64,000 bases of DNA. Origin: Tritrichomonas musculus (taxonomy: Eukaryota > Parabasalia > Tritrichomonadida > Tritrichomonadidae). The position numbers were made by a program, and so were the translations under genes. Shown one piece after another: positions 36,772-46,658 of this stretch (the stretch's first letter is position 1; each line of letters begins with the position of its first letter). Below the pieces are notes generated by a model. The model saw only the letters and a list, made by a program, of their open reading frames with translations, searched no databases and was not told the DNA's origin. The DNA lies in NCBI GenBank assembly GCA_039105265.1, contig JAPFFF010000039.1, forward strand, positions 1 to 64,000. The letters are read 5' to 3'.

Positions 36772-39700
36772 TTAAGAAAGAAAATAGTTTTCACGTTTGC
36801 CTTCTTCATATTTAACCTTTATTGTTCTCGCAAATTTGTTCAAAGTTGAGATTGTCATGTTGGAATTAAATTTGAAACATGGTTGACCTTTAGTAAGATC
36901 GAACATTTGTGCTTTTCCATTATATATTTCTCCATATAATTTCATATAATCATTGTTATACTCTGATTTTGCTGCATGTTTGATACTCGCTAATGTTAGA
37001 CCTTTGCCTCTAATAAAGTAGTCAACATCACCGGTACTATCTTGTAACTTATCAATGTACATCTTCTTCATGAGGAAATAGCTTTCAACAGCAACTGGCA
37101 TCTCATCATGATTGTTAATTGTAGGAAAATCTGAGTGGAATTGTCCTAAATTGCTGCCTATTAATTCTCTACCATATTTTTCTCTATATGATTCAACTAA
37201 TTTTGGCAAATCATTAACTTCTATATGCATCGAGTCACAATCTTGGTAGTATATGTGACATCCTATATCGTGGGCCAGACACATAACTTCATTCATGATT
37301 CTCTTACTCATGGATAGAACTTGTATGCCTAGTAATGAGAAATTAAAATGATCGTCTATAGGCTTGAGTACTTTTAATGCATGTAGTTTTGAGTTATGAA
37401 GTTGGACATCTTCTTTGATCTTCATGTAATTCTTCTTCCAATACTTCTCTAATTCATCTCCCTCATACAAATACTTGAACTCTTTATCTGTGGGCCTCTC
37501 AATAGTTTTACCATAGCAGCTGTTCATGATAAGTTTGTATAAGTTCTGTAATGGATTTTTTTGCTTCTTGTATTCGAGTCTCTTATTGAAGATTTCTCTA
37601 ATGATTTTTTGAATTGTGTAATCTTTCTTACCGTCCCAGTAGTATCCTCTCAGTAATGTAAACTCTATCTTCTGGAAATTAATGAGATCTTCAAGGTAAA
37701 TATTATCAACGATCATCTTCACGGGCTCTCCATTCCCTATTCTGTCATCATTTAAGTTCAGTCCATTAACTTTGCGAACTAACAATGGAAAAGGGTAATG
37801 TTTGTTTACTTTTGTGACCTCAATTTCGACAACATAAGCACTTTGCTTAGAGAGGAATTCCATATTGAGATTCTCTTTTTCAATAACTTTAGGAGTGCCA
37901 CTTACGGTATATAAGCGTGCCATAGCAGACGGATACAAAGATACTGCATCGAAATCGCATAACTTCTTTTGTGTGTGCCATTTCTTGTTGTAAGCAGTCA
38001 TACATCTCCCACCGTAAATAGCATGTGAACAAAAGTAACGAGGGACACCACCTAATTTATATAAGTCGTGATCATAATAAACTCTCTGATTGAAAACTTC
38101 ATTAGCGAGAGAAGAAATGGAGACAAAGTTGAAAGGATCTATATTGAAATCTTTTATGAAACCATCTCTGAATTTATTAAAGCCTTGTCGTAAAATGTTC
38201 ACGTCTTGGGTGCAATAGAATTCTGCATACTTGTACATGTCAAATGTGGTATCAGAGAGACGACAGCCAATAATGTCTAAGTTATGGCGGAATTGTTGTT
38301 TTGTTTCTTCGGTCCATCTCTTATCTTCATTTTCTCCTGCTTCATTAATCACGCCAACATTCTTCTTGAGTCTCTCCATGGTGTAATATTTGTAGGGGAA
38401 AACTTCTTTCTGTCCACTATCGAGATTAAACATTGATGGTAATTGTGATAACTTACATGAGAGAATAGGAAGTGTGTCACGGAAATAGAGTGTTTTAGAT
38501 TTGTAGACAATTGTGCCTTTCATAAATTTGTTACCCTTAATGACAGACTTCCTTATGCCATATGAACAAAGAAATCTAATGTCGTAAGCAAGATTGTGAA
38601 AGTACACTACAGAGAAATCAGGAAGGAAATCCAGAAATGAAACACTACAATTTTCTCCTTTAAATGTTTTTGTTATTGTGCCATCTTTGGACTGAAGAAC
38701 GAACATGTATGGGCGATGAATGTCTCCAGAAGTGTCAGCCTCAGAATCGCAGTACCAATAACTCTTTTTATCATTGATTTCAATTGTCTTCTTCTTCATT
38801 GTTTTTGGTTTAATAAGTTGTGTGCAGGATTGTTCGTCATAATCAAGATTAATTCCTGTGACATCCTTCTTGATATCATTATTGAAAATAGTTTTGAGAA
38901 TACAACCGTCTCCGAAATTTAATGGACGAAAATAATTGTTCTTCATCAATGCCCTCACTAAATTGGAAGAACTAATGAAATGTCTTGCCTTCCTCCAATG
39001 ATTGCTGTTGTACTCCATGTTAGCCTTGTCCGGTGAAAGCTCTGCGAGATGAGAAATGTAGTATGTAGAAAATGGTGTCAGCTCTTCAATAAAGTAGTGT
39101 TTCTCGTAAATGTTGAATTTGTGAGTACGATTTGGTTCTGCTTTCTCGACTCCTATGTATGAATTCTTCCCTATTGATTTCTTCTTGTTTTTGGAATTCG
39201 CATCTTCATTAATGAAGGAAACACTGATGTGGATCTTAAATTCTTGACATAGATTGTTGATAGCAGAATTGGAGAGATATCTGTTGTTGATTCTTAGTCG
39301 CATTTTATTAAGTGTTTCATCATCATAGCACCCTGTTTGTTGAAGAGCATATATGAAGCAGCAGTCATCGAGTTCTTTTCGTTGTTTACCTTTACTGTTA
39401 GCAAGAGTGTCGAAAATTTGTAGGCGAGTCAGGTATTTTACTATCTCTTGTGGGCAGCTATCTTTGACTAAGAATTGAAAGAAAGAACCACCACGATCAG
39501 CATTACTTTTTACATTTTTGGTTTTACTGAAGATGAGTTGAGAAAAGAGAGACCATTCTGGGAGTTCCATGCTACCTTTCTCATAAAAGTACTCAGGTTT
39601 TACATCATCCATGTCAAATATAAAGTGCTTCTTAGTAAAGTTTTCCATTAGTTTGTTAAAAGCTTCTGGTGTCAAAGGTAAAGTCCGCCATTCATTATTA

Positions 39701-40299
39701 ACTTTGAATCTGAGTTTGTATTGATTTGTGACAGAGAAGTTCTTGACAATAGTGTTGAAGAAATTATGAAGAGCAGGAAATAGTAAATCTCTACCGCGGT
39801 TCGTAAGTTGTTCGAAATTGATGTGCCACTCCTCTGGTGAATCATAAAGTTTCTTCATAATTGCGTCCACTATTTTTTCTTGTTCGTCTTTGAGCTTGAT
39901 GAAATCGTTATAAGTGATCTTAACAAATGAATCATCTTTCGTGGTATTCCTCCATATGTTGTTCTTCAAGTTCTTCAAAAAGTAGTTATCATTATTGTCA
40001 ATGTATCGTGGTATATCTTTTGGAGGTGGTACTTGGGGAATTTCATCTTTCGCGGGCACTTCTTCTTTTTGGTTTGTTACTTTTGCTTTTTCATTTTGCT
40101 CTATACCTTTCATGAACCAGAACATAGCTTCATAAATGTTGTCACCATCGTAACCATGATCACAAATTTCATATGCAATAGTTTCTATGAGATCGTTCTT
40201 GTTAACAAAAAAGTCATCTTCTTCTGTGATCTCTTCATTTACAATCAGGCTCAGGAGTTCATATAATTTTGGTGTTGGTGTATCTTCTAGTTTTGTCAT
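36772..40299 (-). CDS. Polinton protein-primed DNA polymerase B
   Basis: 1175 aa. An N-terminal ~500-residue region includes ELDDCCFIYALQQTGCYDD, as in other Maverick polymerases. The exonuclease region has YWYCDSEAD and VVYFHNLAYDIRFL. Polymerase motifs are FDAVSLYPSAM (motif A), LIMNSCYGKT (motif B) and YYQDCDSMHI (motif C). This is the family B, protein-primed branch (adenovirus, phi29) that replicates linear DNA from terminal repeats. Largest gene of the element, adjacent to the right terminal repeat. Confidence 0.92.
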   Translation of the reverse strand: MTKLEDTPTPKLYELLSLIVNEEITEEDDFFVNKNDLIETIAYEICDHGYDGDNIYEAMFWFMKGIEQNEKAKVTNQKEEVPAKDEIPQVPPPKDIPRYIDNNDNYFLKNLKNNIWRNTTKDDSFVKITYNDFIKLKDEQEKIVDAIMKKLYDSPEEWHINFEQLTNRGRDLLFPALHNFFNTIVKNFSVTNQYKLRFKVNNEWRTLPLTPEAFNKLMENFTKKHFIFDMDDVKPEYFYEKGSMELPEWSLFSQLIFSKTKNVKSNADRGGSFFQFLVKDSCPQEIVKYLTRLQIFDTLANSKGKQRKELDDCCFIYALQQTGCYDDETLNKMRLRINNRYLSNSAINNLCQEFKIHISVSFINEDANSKNKKKSIGKNSYIGVEKAEPNRTHKFNIYEKHYFIEELTPFSTYYISHLAELSPDKANMEYNSNHWRKARHFISSSNLVRALMKNNYFRPLNFGDGCILKTIFNNDIKKDVTGINLDYDEQSCTQLIKPKTMKKKTIEINDKKSYWYCDSEADTSGDIHRPYMFVLQSKDGTITKTFKGENCSVSFLDFLPDFSVVYFHNLAYDIRFLCSYGIRKSVIKGNKFMKGTIVYKSKTLYFRDTLPILSCKLSQLPSMFNLDSGQKEVFPYKYYTMERLKKNVGVINEAGENEDKRWTEETKQQFRHNLDIIGCRLSDTTFDMYKYAEFYCTQDVNILRQGFNKFRDGFIKDFNIDPFNFVSISSLANEVFNQRVYYDHDLYKLGGVPRYFCSHAIYGGRCMTAYNKKWHTQKKLCDFDAVSLYPSAMARLYTVSGTPKVIEKENLNMEFLSKQSAYVVEIEVTKVNKHYPFPLLVRKVNGLNLNDDRIGNGEPVKMIVDNIYLEDLINFQKIEFTLLRGYYWDGKKDYTIQKIIREIFNKRLEYKKQKNPLQNLYKLIMNSCYGKTIERPTDKEFKYLYEGDELEKYWKKNYMKIKEDVQLHNSKLHALKVLKPIDDHFNFSLLGIQVLSMSKRIMNEVMCLAHDIGCHIYYQDCDSMHIEVNDLPKLVESYREKYGRELIGSNLGQFHSDFPTINNHDEMPVAVESYFLMKKMYIDKLQDSTGDVDYFIRGKGLTLASIKHAAKSEYNNDYMKLYGEIYNGKAQMFDLTKGQPCFKFNSNMTISTLNKFARTIKVKYEEGKRENYFLS

Positions 40300-40821
40300 T
40301 TGCGTTGTTTTATGTTTGATAAAAAAAATAAAGAAACAAAAAATTATGTTTAATAAATGGAATTCAGAATTTAGTCACAAACAAAAACCATCTAAAAATA
40401 TTCTCGATTGGACCCATAACTTAATGGTAATTCGTGAGTGGAAAAGTTATGAGGTTCGAAAAATAGAAAGTCCGACATTTTTTATTATTAATGCTTTTCA
40501 TAAATTATAACCATAAACTTGTGAATTATAAATGGAAAATCAATAAAATTTTATCTCTCAATTACTACATAAATTATTTTCATTAATTCAGTTCAATTTT
40601 GATAATAAAAATTTTCTCTTTCAATTTTGATGAAAATTTTGGGATGCCAGAGGTGGAATTGCGCAATAGTTGCGAAATACTTGCGAAAGAGTTGCGCAAT
40701 AAGAGAATTTATTCATAAATGTCTTGCCAAAATTTAAATTCAAAAAGTAGAACAAAAATTTAAATTCAAAAAGTAGAACAAAAATTTTGAAAATTAATGA
40801 AAAAAATAAATGAAAATTTTA
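40300..40821. other. Polinton right non-coding segment
   Basis: No gene. Holds a 26-bp tandem pair (aaatttaaattcaaaaagta-type units at about 40733 and 40759) and several ttgcg(a/c) words near 40660-40705. A vaguely tRNA-like stretch at 40409-40480 was judged not to be a tRNA. Confidence 0.55.
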
Positions 40822-41174
40822 AAATGAGAATTATTTTTTATGCGCAATACAGGGTCCGAAATCACCTACCTTTAATTACATATGAAAACACTAATGAAAA
40901 CCCCGCACAAGTCCATAAATTTATCCCACATATGTAATTCGATAAAATGGCAATCATCAAAAAAGTTTACGATTTCGAGTTCAATGACGTTGATTTTGAT
41001 TTTGAAAACGGTCCTGAGCATTGTTTTTGAGAAATCACGCCTATTGAAGATAATATTGGAGAAAGATATAAGAATTGTATCGAAGGTTTAACAGTTGTAC
41101 TTGCGCTAGGCGGACGACGTTAAAAAGGGGGAGTGAGGACTTCGGTCCGAAATCACCCTTTTTATCATACTACT
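40822..41174. repeat. Polinton right terminal inverted repeat
   Basis: Mirror image of 24004-24355, ending ...TATCATACTACT at 41174. The 46 bp between this end and the ATG at 41220 must supply the promoter of the pseudokinase/Sel1 gene, unless it uses sequence in the element. Confidence 0.95.
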
Positions 41175-41219
41175 TCTTTCTTTCAAAATTGAGAAATAAC
41201 GAAAAACATATAAAATATA

Positions 41220-44200
41220 ATGGATGTGAACGACAGTTTAATCGATATTAATAAATTTGTTTTACTTAACAAAATTGGAAATAGTTCATATAGTGATTTA
41301 TATACAATCAAAGATAAAAGTAATGGGGAATTATTTGCAGCTAAGATTTCTCTCAAATCATATGATGAATTTGATTCCTTAAATGAAATTTTACTAAACA
41401 ATATATATAATTGTAGGAACTTTAATCATCCTTCGATTATAAATTATATAGGATATAGCCCAATTGATTTTCATAATGAAAGAAAGCCAGTTGTTATTTC
41501 TCAATACATGCCAAACAAATCATTAGAAGAAATATTAAGCAAAGCAAAAAATACGAACATTGCATTTTGGAACGACACTCTTAAATTATTAAATATTTAT
41601 GGTATTGCCTCAGCAATGTCATATCTTCATTCCCATAATATTATTCATTCACACTTATCTCCATCCAATATTCTAATGGATTACCACATGTTTCCTAAAG
41701 TTACCGATTTTCAACCATTTAATTTTCGTGATTCAAGCCAAAATACAATTGATACCAAAACAGTCATTTATACAGCTCCTGAATTATGTGGAAATTCTAA
41801 CTATACAAAAGAAACCGATGTATATGCTTTTGCCATGATTATTTATGAAATAATTACAAATGAGAAACCGTTTAAAAATTTGAACTTTTTTGAAATCTTC
41901 ACAAAAGTTGCATCCGGAAACCGTCCAGAAATTAACTTGCCAGAATCAAGTCCATTCAAAAAATTGATAGAAAAATGTTGGTCACAAAGTCCAGCTGATC
42001 GCCCCTCTTTTGAAGAAATCAAAAAAATTCTGAGATTCGATACGACGTTCATTTCGAATTCAATTGACAGGCAAGAGTATGAAAACTATGTTGAGTATCT
42101 TGATGAATATCCAAACGTGTTCGAGAGGACGCGTAAATGCATTTCTATTGAAGAATTTGTTGCAAGTAAAATGAAAATATTCAGTCCTGTTTCTTTCTTC
42201 GTTGGCGAGCAAAATCAGAGCGAGAAAAATGATTTTATTGAGACGGAATCTGACATGTCATATGAAAAGAAAAATGAATTTACTGAGGCAGAATTTGGAG
42301 TGTTGTATGCAGAAGAAAATGGTTTGTTTGAATCGCCAATGGAAGCCTTGAGAACTAAGAAAAATGATCTTTTTGGGCCAAAAGAAATGAAAAGCAAAAT
42401 GAGTGATTCACTAAGTTTGTTCGATGATGATGCTAATAAAACGTCCAGCCAAAACGATGCAAGTGGTTCGATTGAGAAGCCAGCTAGAAAGAAATCTTTT
42501 GGATTATTTGATTTAGATGAGAAAATTCCTCCAATTAAAAAAATTAAGAAAAAAGAAGAAGAAGGCAAAATTGTTCTCGATGGCCCTCTTGACTTGCTTG
42601 AGCAGCCAAAGAAAAAGAAATCTGTTGGATTGTTTGATGCAGAAGACCAAAATGAAATAATTGATTCAGAAAATAAAGCAAGTAAAAATAAATCTGCCAA
42701 TTCCTTTGAAAGACCGAAGAAAAAGAGATCATTCAGCTTTTTCGATTCAGATGATCAAGATGAGCCAAAAGCATCAATTAAGCAGCCAAAGCAAAGTGAA
42801 GATCATCTCAATTTTTCAGAAGGTGTAAACAAGCCAGAAAAAGCAGCAAATAAAATAGATTTGGACGATTCTCTTGATTTATTCGAGCAGCCAAAGAAAA
42901 AGAAATCGGTTGGTTTGTTTGACACAGAAGATAAAAATGAGAAAATTGATTCAGAAAACAAAACAAGCCAACACAAGTCTCGTGATTCATTTGAACAACA
43001 GAAGAAAAAGAGATCATTCAGCTTTTTCGATTCAGATGATCAAGATGAGCCAAAGCAAAATGAAGATCATCTCAATAATTCAGAAAGAATAAGCAAGAAA
43101 GGAAAAACAGCAAATAAAGTAGATTTGGACGATTCTCTTGATTTATTTAAACAACCAAAGAAAAAGAAATCGGTTGGCTTGTTTGACACAGAAGATAAAA
43201 ATGAGATTTTTGATTCAGAAAACAAAGCAAACCAACTCAAGTCTCGTGATTCATTTGAACAACAGAAGAAAAAGAGATCATTCAGCTTTTTCAATTCTGA
43301 AGAACAAGATGAAATTGAATCAAAGCCAATAGCAAAAAAGAAGCCAGTCAGTTTATTTGATTCTGACAATGATAATGAACAAAATTCATCAAGTAAACAA
43401 TCAAAACAAGAAGCAAGTGAGAAAAATAGAAAAGATTTGGATGGGTCTCCTGACTTATTTGATATTCAAAAGAAAAAGAAGCCTGTCAAATTATTAGAAT
43501 TGGAAAAAGACAAAGAGAAAAGTTCTCAAAAAGAAGAAAACGACGTTTTTAAGCAGACAAAAACAGCAAATAAAATAGATTTAGATGAGCCTTCTGACTT
43601 ATTTGATTTACAAAAGAAAAAGAAATCAGTCAGTTTATTTGACTCAGACAACGAAAAAGAGCAAAATATGTCAAATAAGCAGATGATGAAAAAAGAAGCA
43701 AGTGATGTAGGTAAAATAGATTTGGATGGATCTCCTGGTTTATTTGATTTGCAAAAGAAAAAGAAGTCTGTCAATTTATTTGATTCTGATGATGAAAAAG
43801 ATCAGAAAATACAAAAAGAAGCAAGTAATGTTTATAATCAAGCTAAAGCAGCAAGTAAAATAGATTTGGATGGATCTCCTGACTTATTTGATTTACAAAA
43901 GAAAAAGAAACCTGTCAAATTATTTGACATGGAAGAAGACAAAGAGAAAAATTCTCAAAAAGAAGCAAATTATGTTTTTAAGCTGATAAAAACGGCAAAT
44001 AAAATAGATTTAAATGAGCCTTCTGACTTATTTGATTTGCAAAAGAAAAAGAAATCTGTCAATTTATTTGACTCAGAGGACGAAAAAGTTCAGAAAACTC
44101 AAAAAGAAATAAACGAGGCTTATAAGCAAATAAAAGCATCGAATAAAATAGATCTAGATGATCCTCTTGGTGTCTTTGATTTGCAAAAGAAAAAGAAGCC

Positions 44201-46658
44201 AGTAAATCTTTTCGAACCCGAAGATGAAAGCAAAATTGTTAATTCATCACAGCATCCAAAGAAGAGAAAATCATCAACTTTATTTGATTCTCCTGAGTCC
44301 ACAGAACAACCAAGAAAAAAGGAAACCAAAAGTCTTTCAAGTAAAGCAACAAAGCCTGCTAAATCAATAAATCAAAGCAAATCAGACACTTTATTTGGAC
44401 AAACAGAAAAGAAGAAATCAAACAGCTTGTTTGACATTGTTGACAGAAATAAAACACTTTATAAACTAGAAGAAACAGACAAGCCGAAAGACTTGTCATC
44501 TATTTCTGCTCAGAAAAAATCAGGAGAACTTTTTGATTCCCCCGTTAAAAGCAAGAAGAATAAGAAAACAAAGCCAGCAAGAACAAAAGTGCCAGTTGAT
44601 CTTTTTGGACCATCGAATGAAATTAAAAAGGACAATTCTGATCAGAAGAAAGAAAACGATTTGTTTACACCACCAATAAAACAAAACCAGAATTATCTCT
44701 TTGAAACATCTGATCAAAATGATCTCTTTAACTCGCCAAATTTGGCAGCTAATAACGATCTATTTGACCAGCTTGAATCAGATAAATCAAATAATAATTC
44801 ATCTTCACTTAACAATCAGAAGAATGAGTCTTATTGTTTTGAGCCTCCAAATCAAAGCTTGCCAGTCTATCTTGTTGATCCACAAAAGCAAAGCAAGTCA
44901 CTTGAAACAATAAACTTTTCAAGTGAATATAATCAGCCAGATTATCCAAAATCTCCTTATTCAAACTTGCCCGCCTATCTTTATGATCCACAAATGCAAA
45001 ATAATTCATATGAATTCATTCAGAACGATTCGTCTGAATCAATGAACTTTTCAAGTGAATACAATCAGCCTGATTATCCAAAATCGCCGTACGCAAGCAT
45101 GCCTTATGGAAGTATTCAATATGAGTCACCGTACATGCGAATGCCTTTTGAATCACCATATTCGAATGATCAAAATGAGACACCTTATCAAGATCAAGAA
45201 GTTTTAAATAAGACTAACAAACTAGAGATAAATAACAATGATTCTGACTTTGTATTTGAGCCGATTTCAAAGCATGAAAGTTTGAAATGTGGCACTTCAG
45301 ATAATGATGATGAAGACCCGTTGTACTTGAAATTCCTTCAAGTTCATCAAAATGAAAAAGCAGACAAGAAAGAAGGAATTCATTATTTGAAGGTTTCAAT
45401 TCATAATGGAAATCCCAGAGCAATGAACAGCCTCGGAAAAGCTCTCTACATTGGTGAAGGTATTGAAGAGAACAAGGAAGAAGCTGCACGTTATTTCAAG
45501 ATGTCAATGGACAATGGAAATTCAGATGGAACTTACAATTATGCATGTTGTCTATTCAAAGGGGAAGGCTTTACATCTGACAAAACTGAAGCCATTCATA
45601 TTTTTGAGAAGCTGATAACAGAAGTTGGGCATCTTCATGCAATGAATCAGCTTGGATTCATTTATTCCAAAGGAATTGGAGTATCTATTGACAAAGAGAG
45701 AGCTGTTTATTACTTCAAAACAGCAGCACAAAAAGGCTTTCCTCAATCAATATATAATTACGCAGTTTGTCTAAATAATGGAATAGGAGTTCCAATTAAC
45801 AAATCTGAAGCATTTAAGTATTTTAAATTGGCTGCTGATAAAGGGCATATTCAATCCATTCTCCTTTGTGGAGCTAGTTATTATCACGGTAATTATGTTC
45901 AATTAGACAATAAAAAGGCCGCACAATACTACAAAATGGCTGCTGATAAAGGGAATCCTGAAGGAATGTTTGCCTATTCAGTCATGCTTTATAATGGAAT
46001 TGGAATTCAAATGAATAAATGGGATTCTTTACAATTCATGAAAAAAGCAGCTGATAACAATTATGTTAAGGCAATGACAAATTATGCCAAATTCCTTTTA
46101 AGTGGAGAAGCTGTGGCTGTTGATTTGAAGGAATCTTTGCGTTACTTCAAAATGGCAGCCGATAAAGGTGGTGAAAGAGAAATGGTTCAATATGCTTCAA
46201 TCTTGGCAAATGGACAAATTGCTCCAATGAACAAGAAAGAAGCTGCTCGTTACTTGAAAATGGCAGCTGATAAAGGTGGCCCAATTGCCATGGATAAATA
46301 TGCAACAATGCTTCGTTCTGGTGACGGAATTGATAAGGATAAAAATGAGGCTGCTCGCTACTATAAAATGGCAGCTCTGAAAGGAAATGTTCAATCAATG
46401 AACTTGTATGGTTTGATGTCTTTGAATGGTGAAATTGACTGCGATAAGGAAGAGGCAGCACAATTTCTGTGTGTGGCAGCTCAAGCCGGACATGGAAAGG
46501 CAATTTATAACTTCGGAATCGCACTCTATAAGGGACATGGCGTTGAACCTGACCAGGACTTGGCTTTTCAGTGCTTCAGAAAGGCTGCACAAATGGGAGT
46601 TGATGAGGCCATTCAAACACTTGACTCATTAGGTGAAGGAAACTGCTTAATATGCTGA
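41220..46658 (+). CDS. Pseudokinase / Lys-rich repeat / Sel1-repeat protein with CaaX box
   Basis: 1812 aa. Residues ~13-278 form a TKL-like kinase domain: NKIGNSSYSDLY replaces the glycine-rich loop, FAAKI keeps the VAIK lysine, IIHSHLSPSNILM has His in place of the catalytic HRD Asp, VTDFQP stands for DFG, APEL and CWSQSPADRPSFEEI are normal. It is thus predicted to be a pseudokinase. Residues ~380-1120 consist of many copies of (S)LDLFxxxKKKKSVxLFDxxD, alternating acidic and Lys-rich. Around 1215-1320 there are NQPDYPKSPYxxLPAYLYDP repeats. Residues ~1365-1800 are about twelve Sel1 repeats (AARYFKMAADKG). The protein ends CLIC, a CaaX prenylation signal, so a membrane-attached scaffold is likely. 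The gene starts 46 bp from the Polinton end. Confidence 0.85.
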   Translation: MDVNDSLIDINKFVLLNKIGNSSYSDLYTIKDKSNGELFAAKISLKSYDEFDSLNEILLNNIYNCRNFNHPSIINYIGYSPIDFHNERKPVVISQYMPNKSLEEILSKAKNTNIAFWNDTLKLLNIYGIASAMSYLHSHNIIHSHLSPSNILMDYHMFPKVTDFQPFNFRDSSQNTIDTKTVIYTAPELCGNSNYTKETDVYAFAMIIYEIITNEKPFKNLNFFEIFTKVASGNRPEINLPESSPFKKLIEKCWSQSPADRPSFEEIKKILRFDTTFISNSIDRQEYENYVEYLDEYPNVFERTRKCISIEEFVASKMKIFSPVSFFVGEQNQSEKNDFIETESDMSYEKKNEFTEAEFGVLYAEENGLFESPMEALRTKKNDLFGPKEMKSKMSDSLSLFDDDANKTSSQNDASGSIEKPARKKSFGLFDLDEKIPPIKKIKKKEEEGKIVLDGPLDLLEQPKKKKSVGLFDAEDQNEIIDSENKASKNKSANSFERPKKKRSFSFFDSDDQDEPKASIKQPKQSEDHLNFSEGVNKPEKAANKIDLDDSLDLFEQPKKKKSVGLFDTEDKNEKIDSENKTSQHKSRDSFEQQKKKRSFSFFDSDDQDEPKQNEDHLNNSERISKKGKTANKVDLDDSLDLFKQPKKKKSVGLFDTEDKNEIFDSENKANQLKSRDSFEQQKKKRSFSFFNSEEQDEIESKPIAKKKPVSLFDSDNDNEQNSSSKQSKQEASEKNRKDLDGSPDLFDIQKKKKPVKLLELEKDKEKSSQKEENDVFKQTKTANKIDLDEPSDLFDLQKKKKSVSLFDSDNEKEQNMSNKQMMKKEASDVGKIDLDGSPGLFDLQKKKKSVNLFDSDDEKDQKIQKEASNVYNQAKAASKIDLDGSPDLFDLQKKKKPVKLFDMEEDKEKNSQKEANYVFKLIKTANKIDLNEPSDLFDLQKKKKSVNLFDSEDEKVQKTQKEINEAYKQIKASNKIDLDDPLGVFDLQKKKKPVNLFEPEDESKIVNSSQHPKKRKSSTLFDSPESTEQPRKKETKSLSSKATKPAKSINQSKSDTLFGQTEKKKSNSLFDIVDRNKTLYKLEETDKPKDLSSISAQKKSGELFDSPVKSKKNKKTKPARTKVPVDLFGPSNEIKKDNSDQKKENDLFTPPIKQNQNYLFETSDQNDLFNSPNLAANNDLFDQLESDKSNNNSSSLNNQKNESYCFEPPNQSLPVYLVDPQKQSKSLETINFSSEYNQPDYPKSPYSNLPAYLYDPQMQNNSYEFIQNDSSESMNFSSEYNQPDYPKSPYASMPYGSIQYESPYMRMPFESPYSNDQNETPYQDQEVLNKTNKLEINNNDSDFVFEPISKHESLKCGTSDNDDEDPLYLKFLQVHQNEKADKKEGIHYLKVSIHNGNPRAMNSLGKALYIGEGIEENKEEAARYFKMSMDNGNSDGTYNYACCLFKGEGFTSDKTEAIHIFEKLITEVGHLHAMNQLGFIYSKGIGVSIDKERAVYYFKTAAQKGFPQSIYNYAVCLNNGIGVPINKSEAFKYFKLAADKGHIQSILLCGASYYHGNYVQLDNKKAAQYYKMAADKGNPEGMFAYSVMLYNGIGIQMNKWDSLQFMKKAADNNYVKAMTNYAKFLLSGEAVAVDLKESLRYFKMAADKGGEREMVQYASILANGQIAPMNKKEAARYLKMAADKGGPIAMDKYATMLRSGDGIDKDKNEAARYYKMAALKGNVQSMNLYGLMSLNGEIDCDKEEAAQFLCVAAQAGHGKAIYNFGIALYKGHGVEPDQDLAFQCFRKAAQMGVDEAIQTLDSLGEGNCLIC

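Larger units (their letters stand above)
24004..41174. mobile_element. Maverick/Polinton element, 17.2 kb, looks whole
   Basis: A large self-synthesising DNA element with long terminal inverted repeats starting AGTAGT (24004-24355 and 40822-41174). Recognisable core parts are a double-jelly-roll major capsid protein, an FtsK/HerA-type packaging ATPase, a retroviral-type integrase and a protein-primed family B DNA polymerase. Accessory genes include a fibre-like protein with a BspA/DUF285 insert and a PD-(D/E)XK nuclease. I did not recognise a maturation protease. The two terminal repeats differ at about two positions in ~352, so insertion was recent. All recognised core genes are long open frames, so as far as I can see it is whole with no obvious breaks. 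I see no target-site duplication at the ends. Confidence 0.95.

Noticed and set aside
40409-40480. tRNA-like stretch in the Polinton (TAACTTAATGGTAA and GAGGTTCGAAAA words, GGAC/GTCC ends)
   Set aside because: Only four acceptor pairs form and no proper anticodon or T-stem can be drawn, so it is likely chance.
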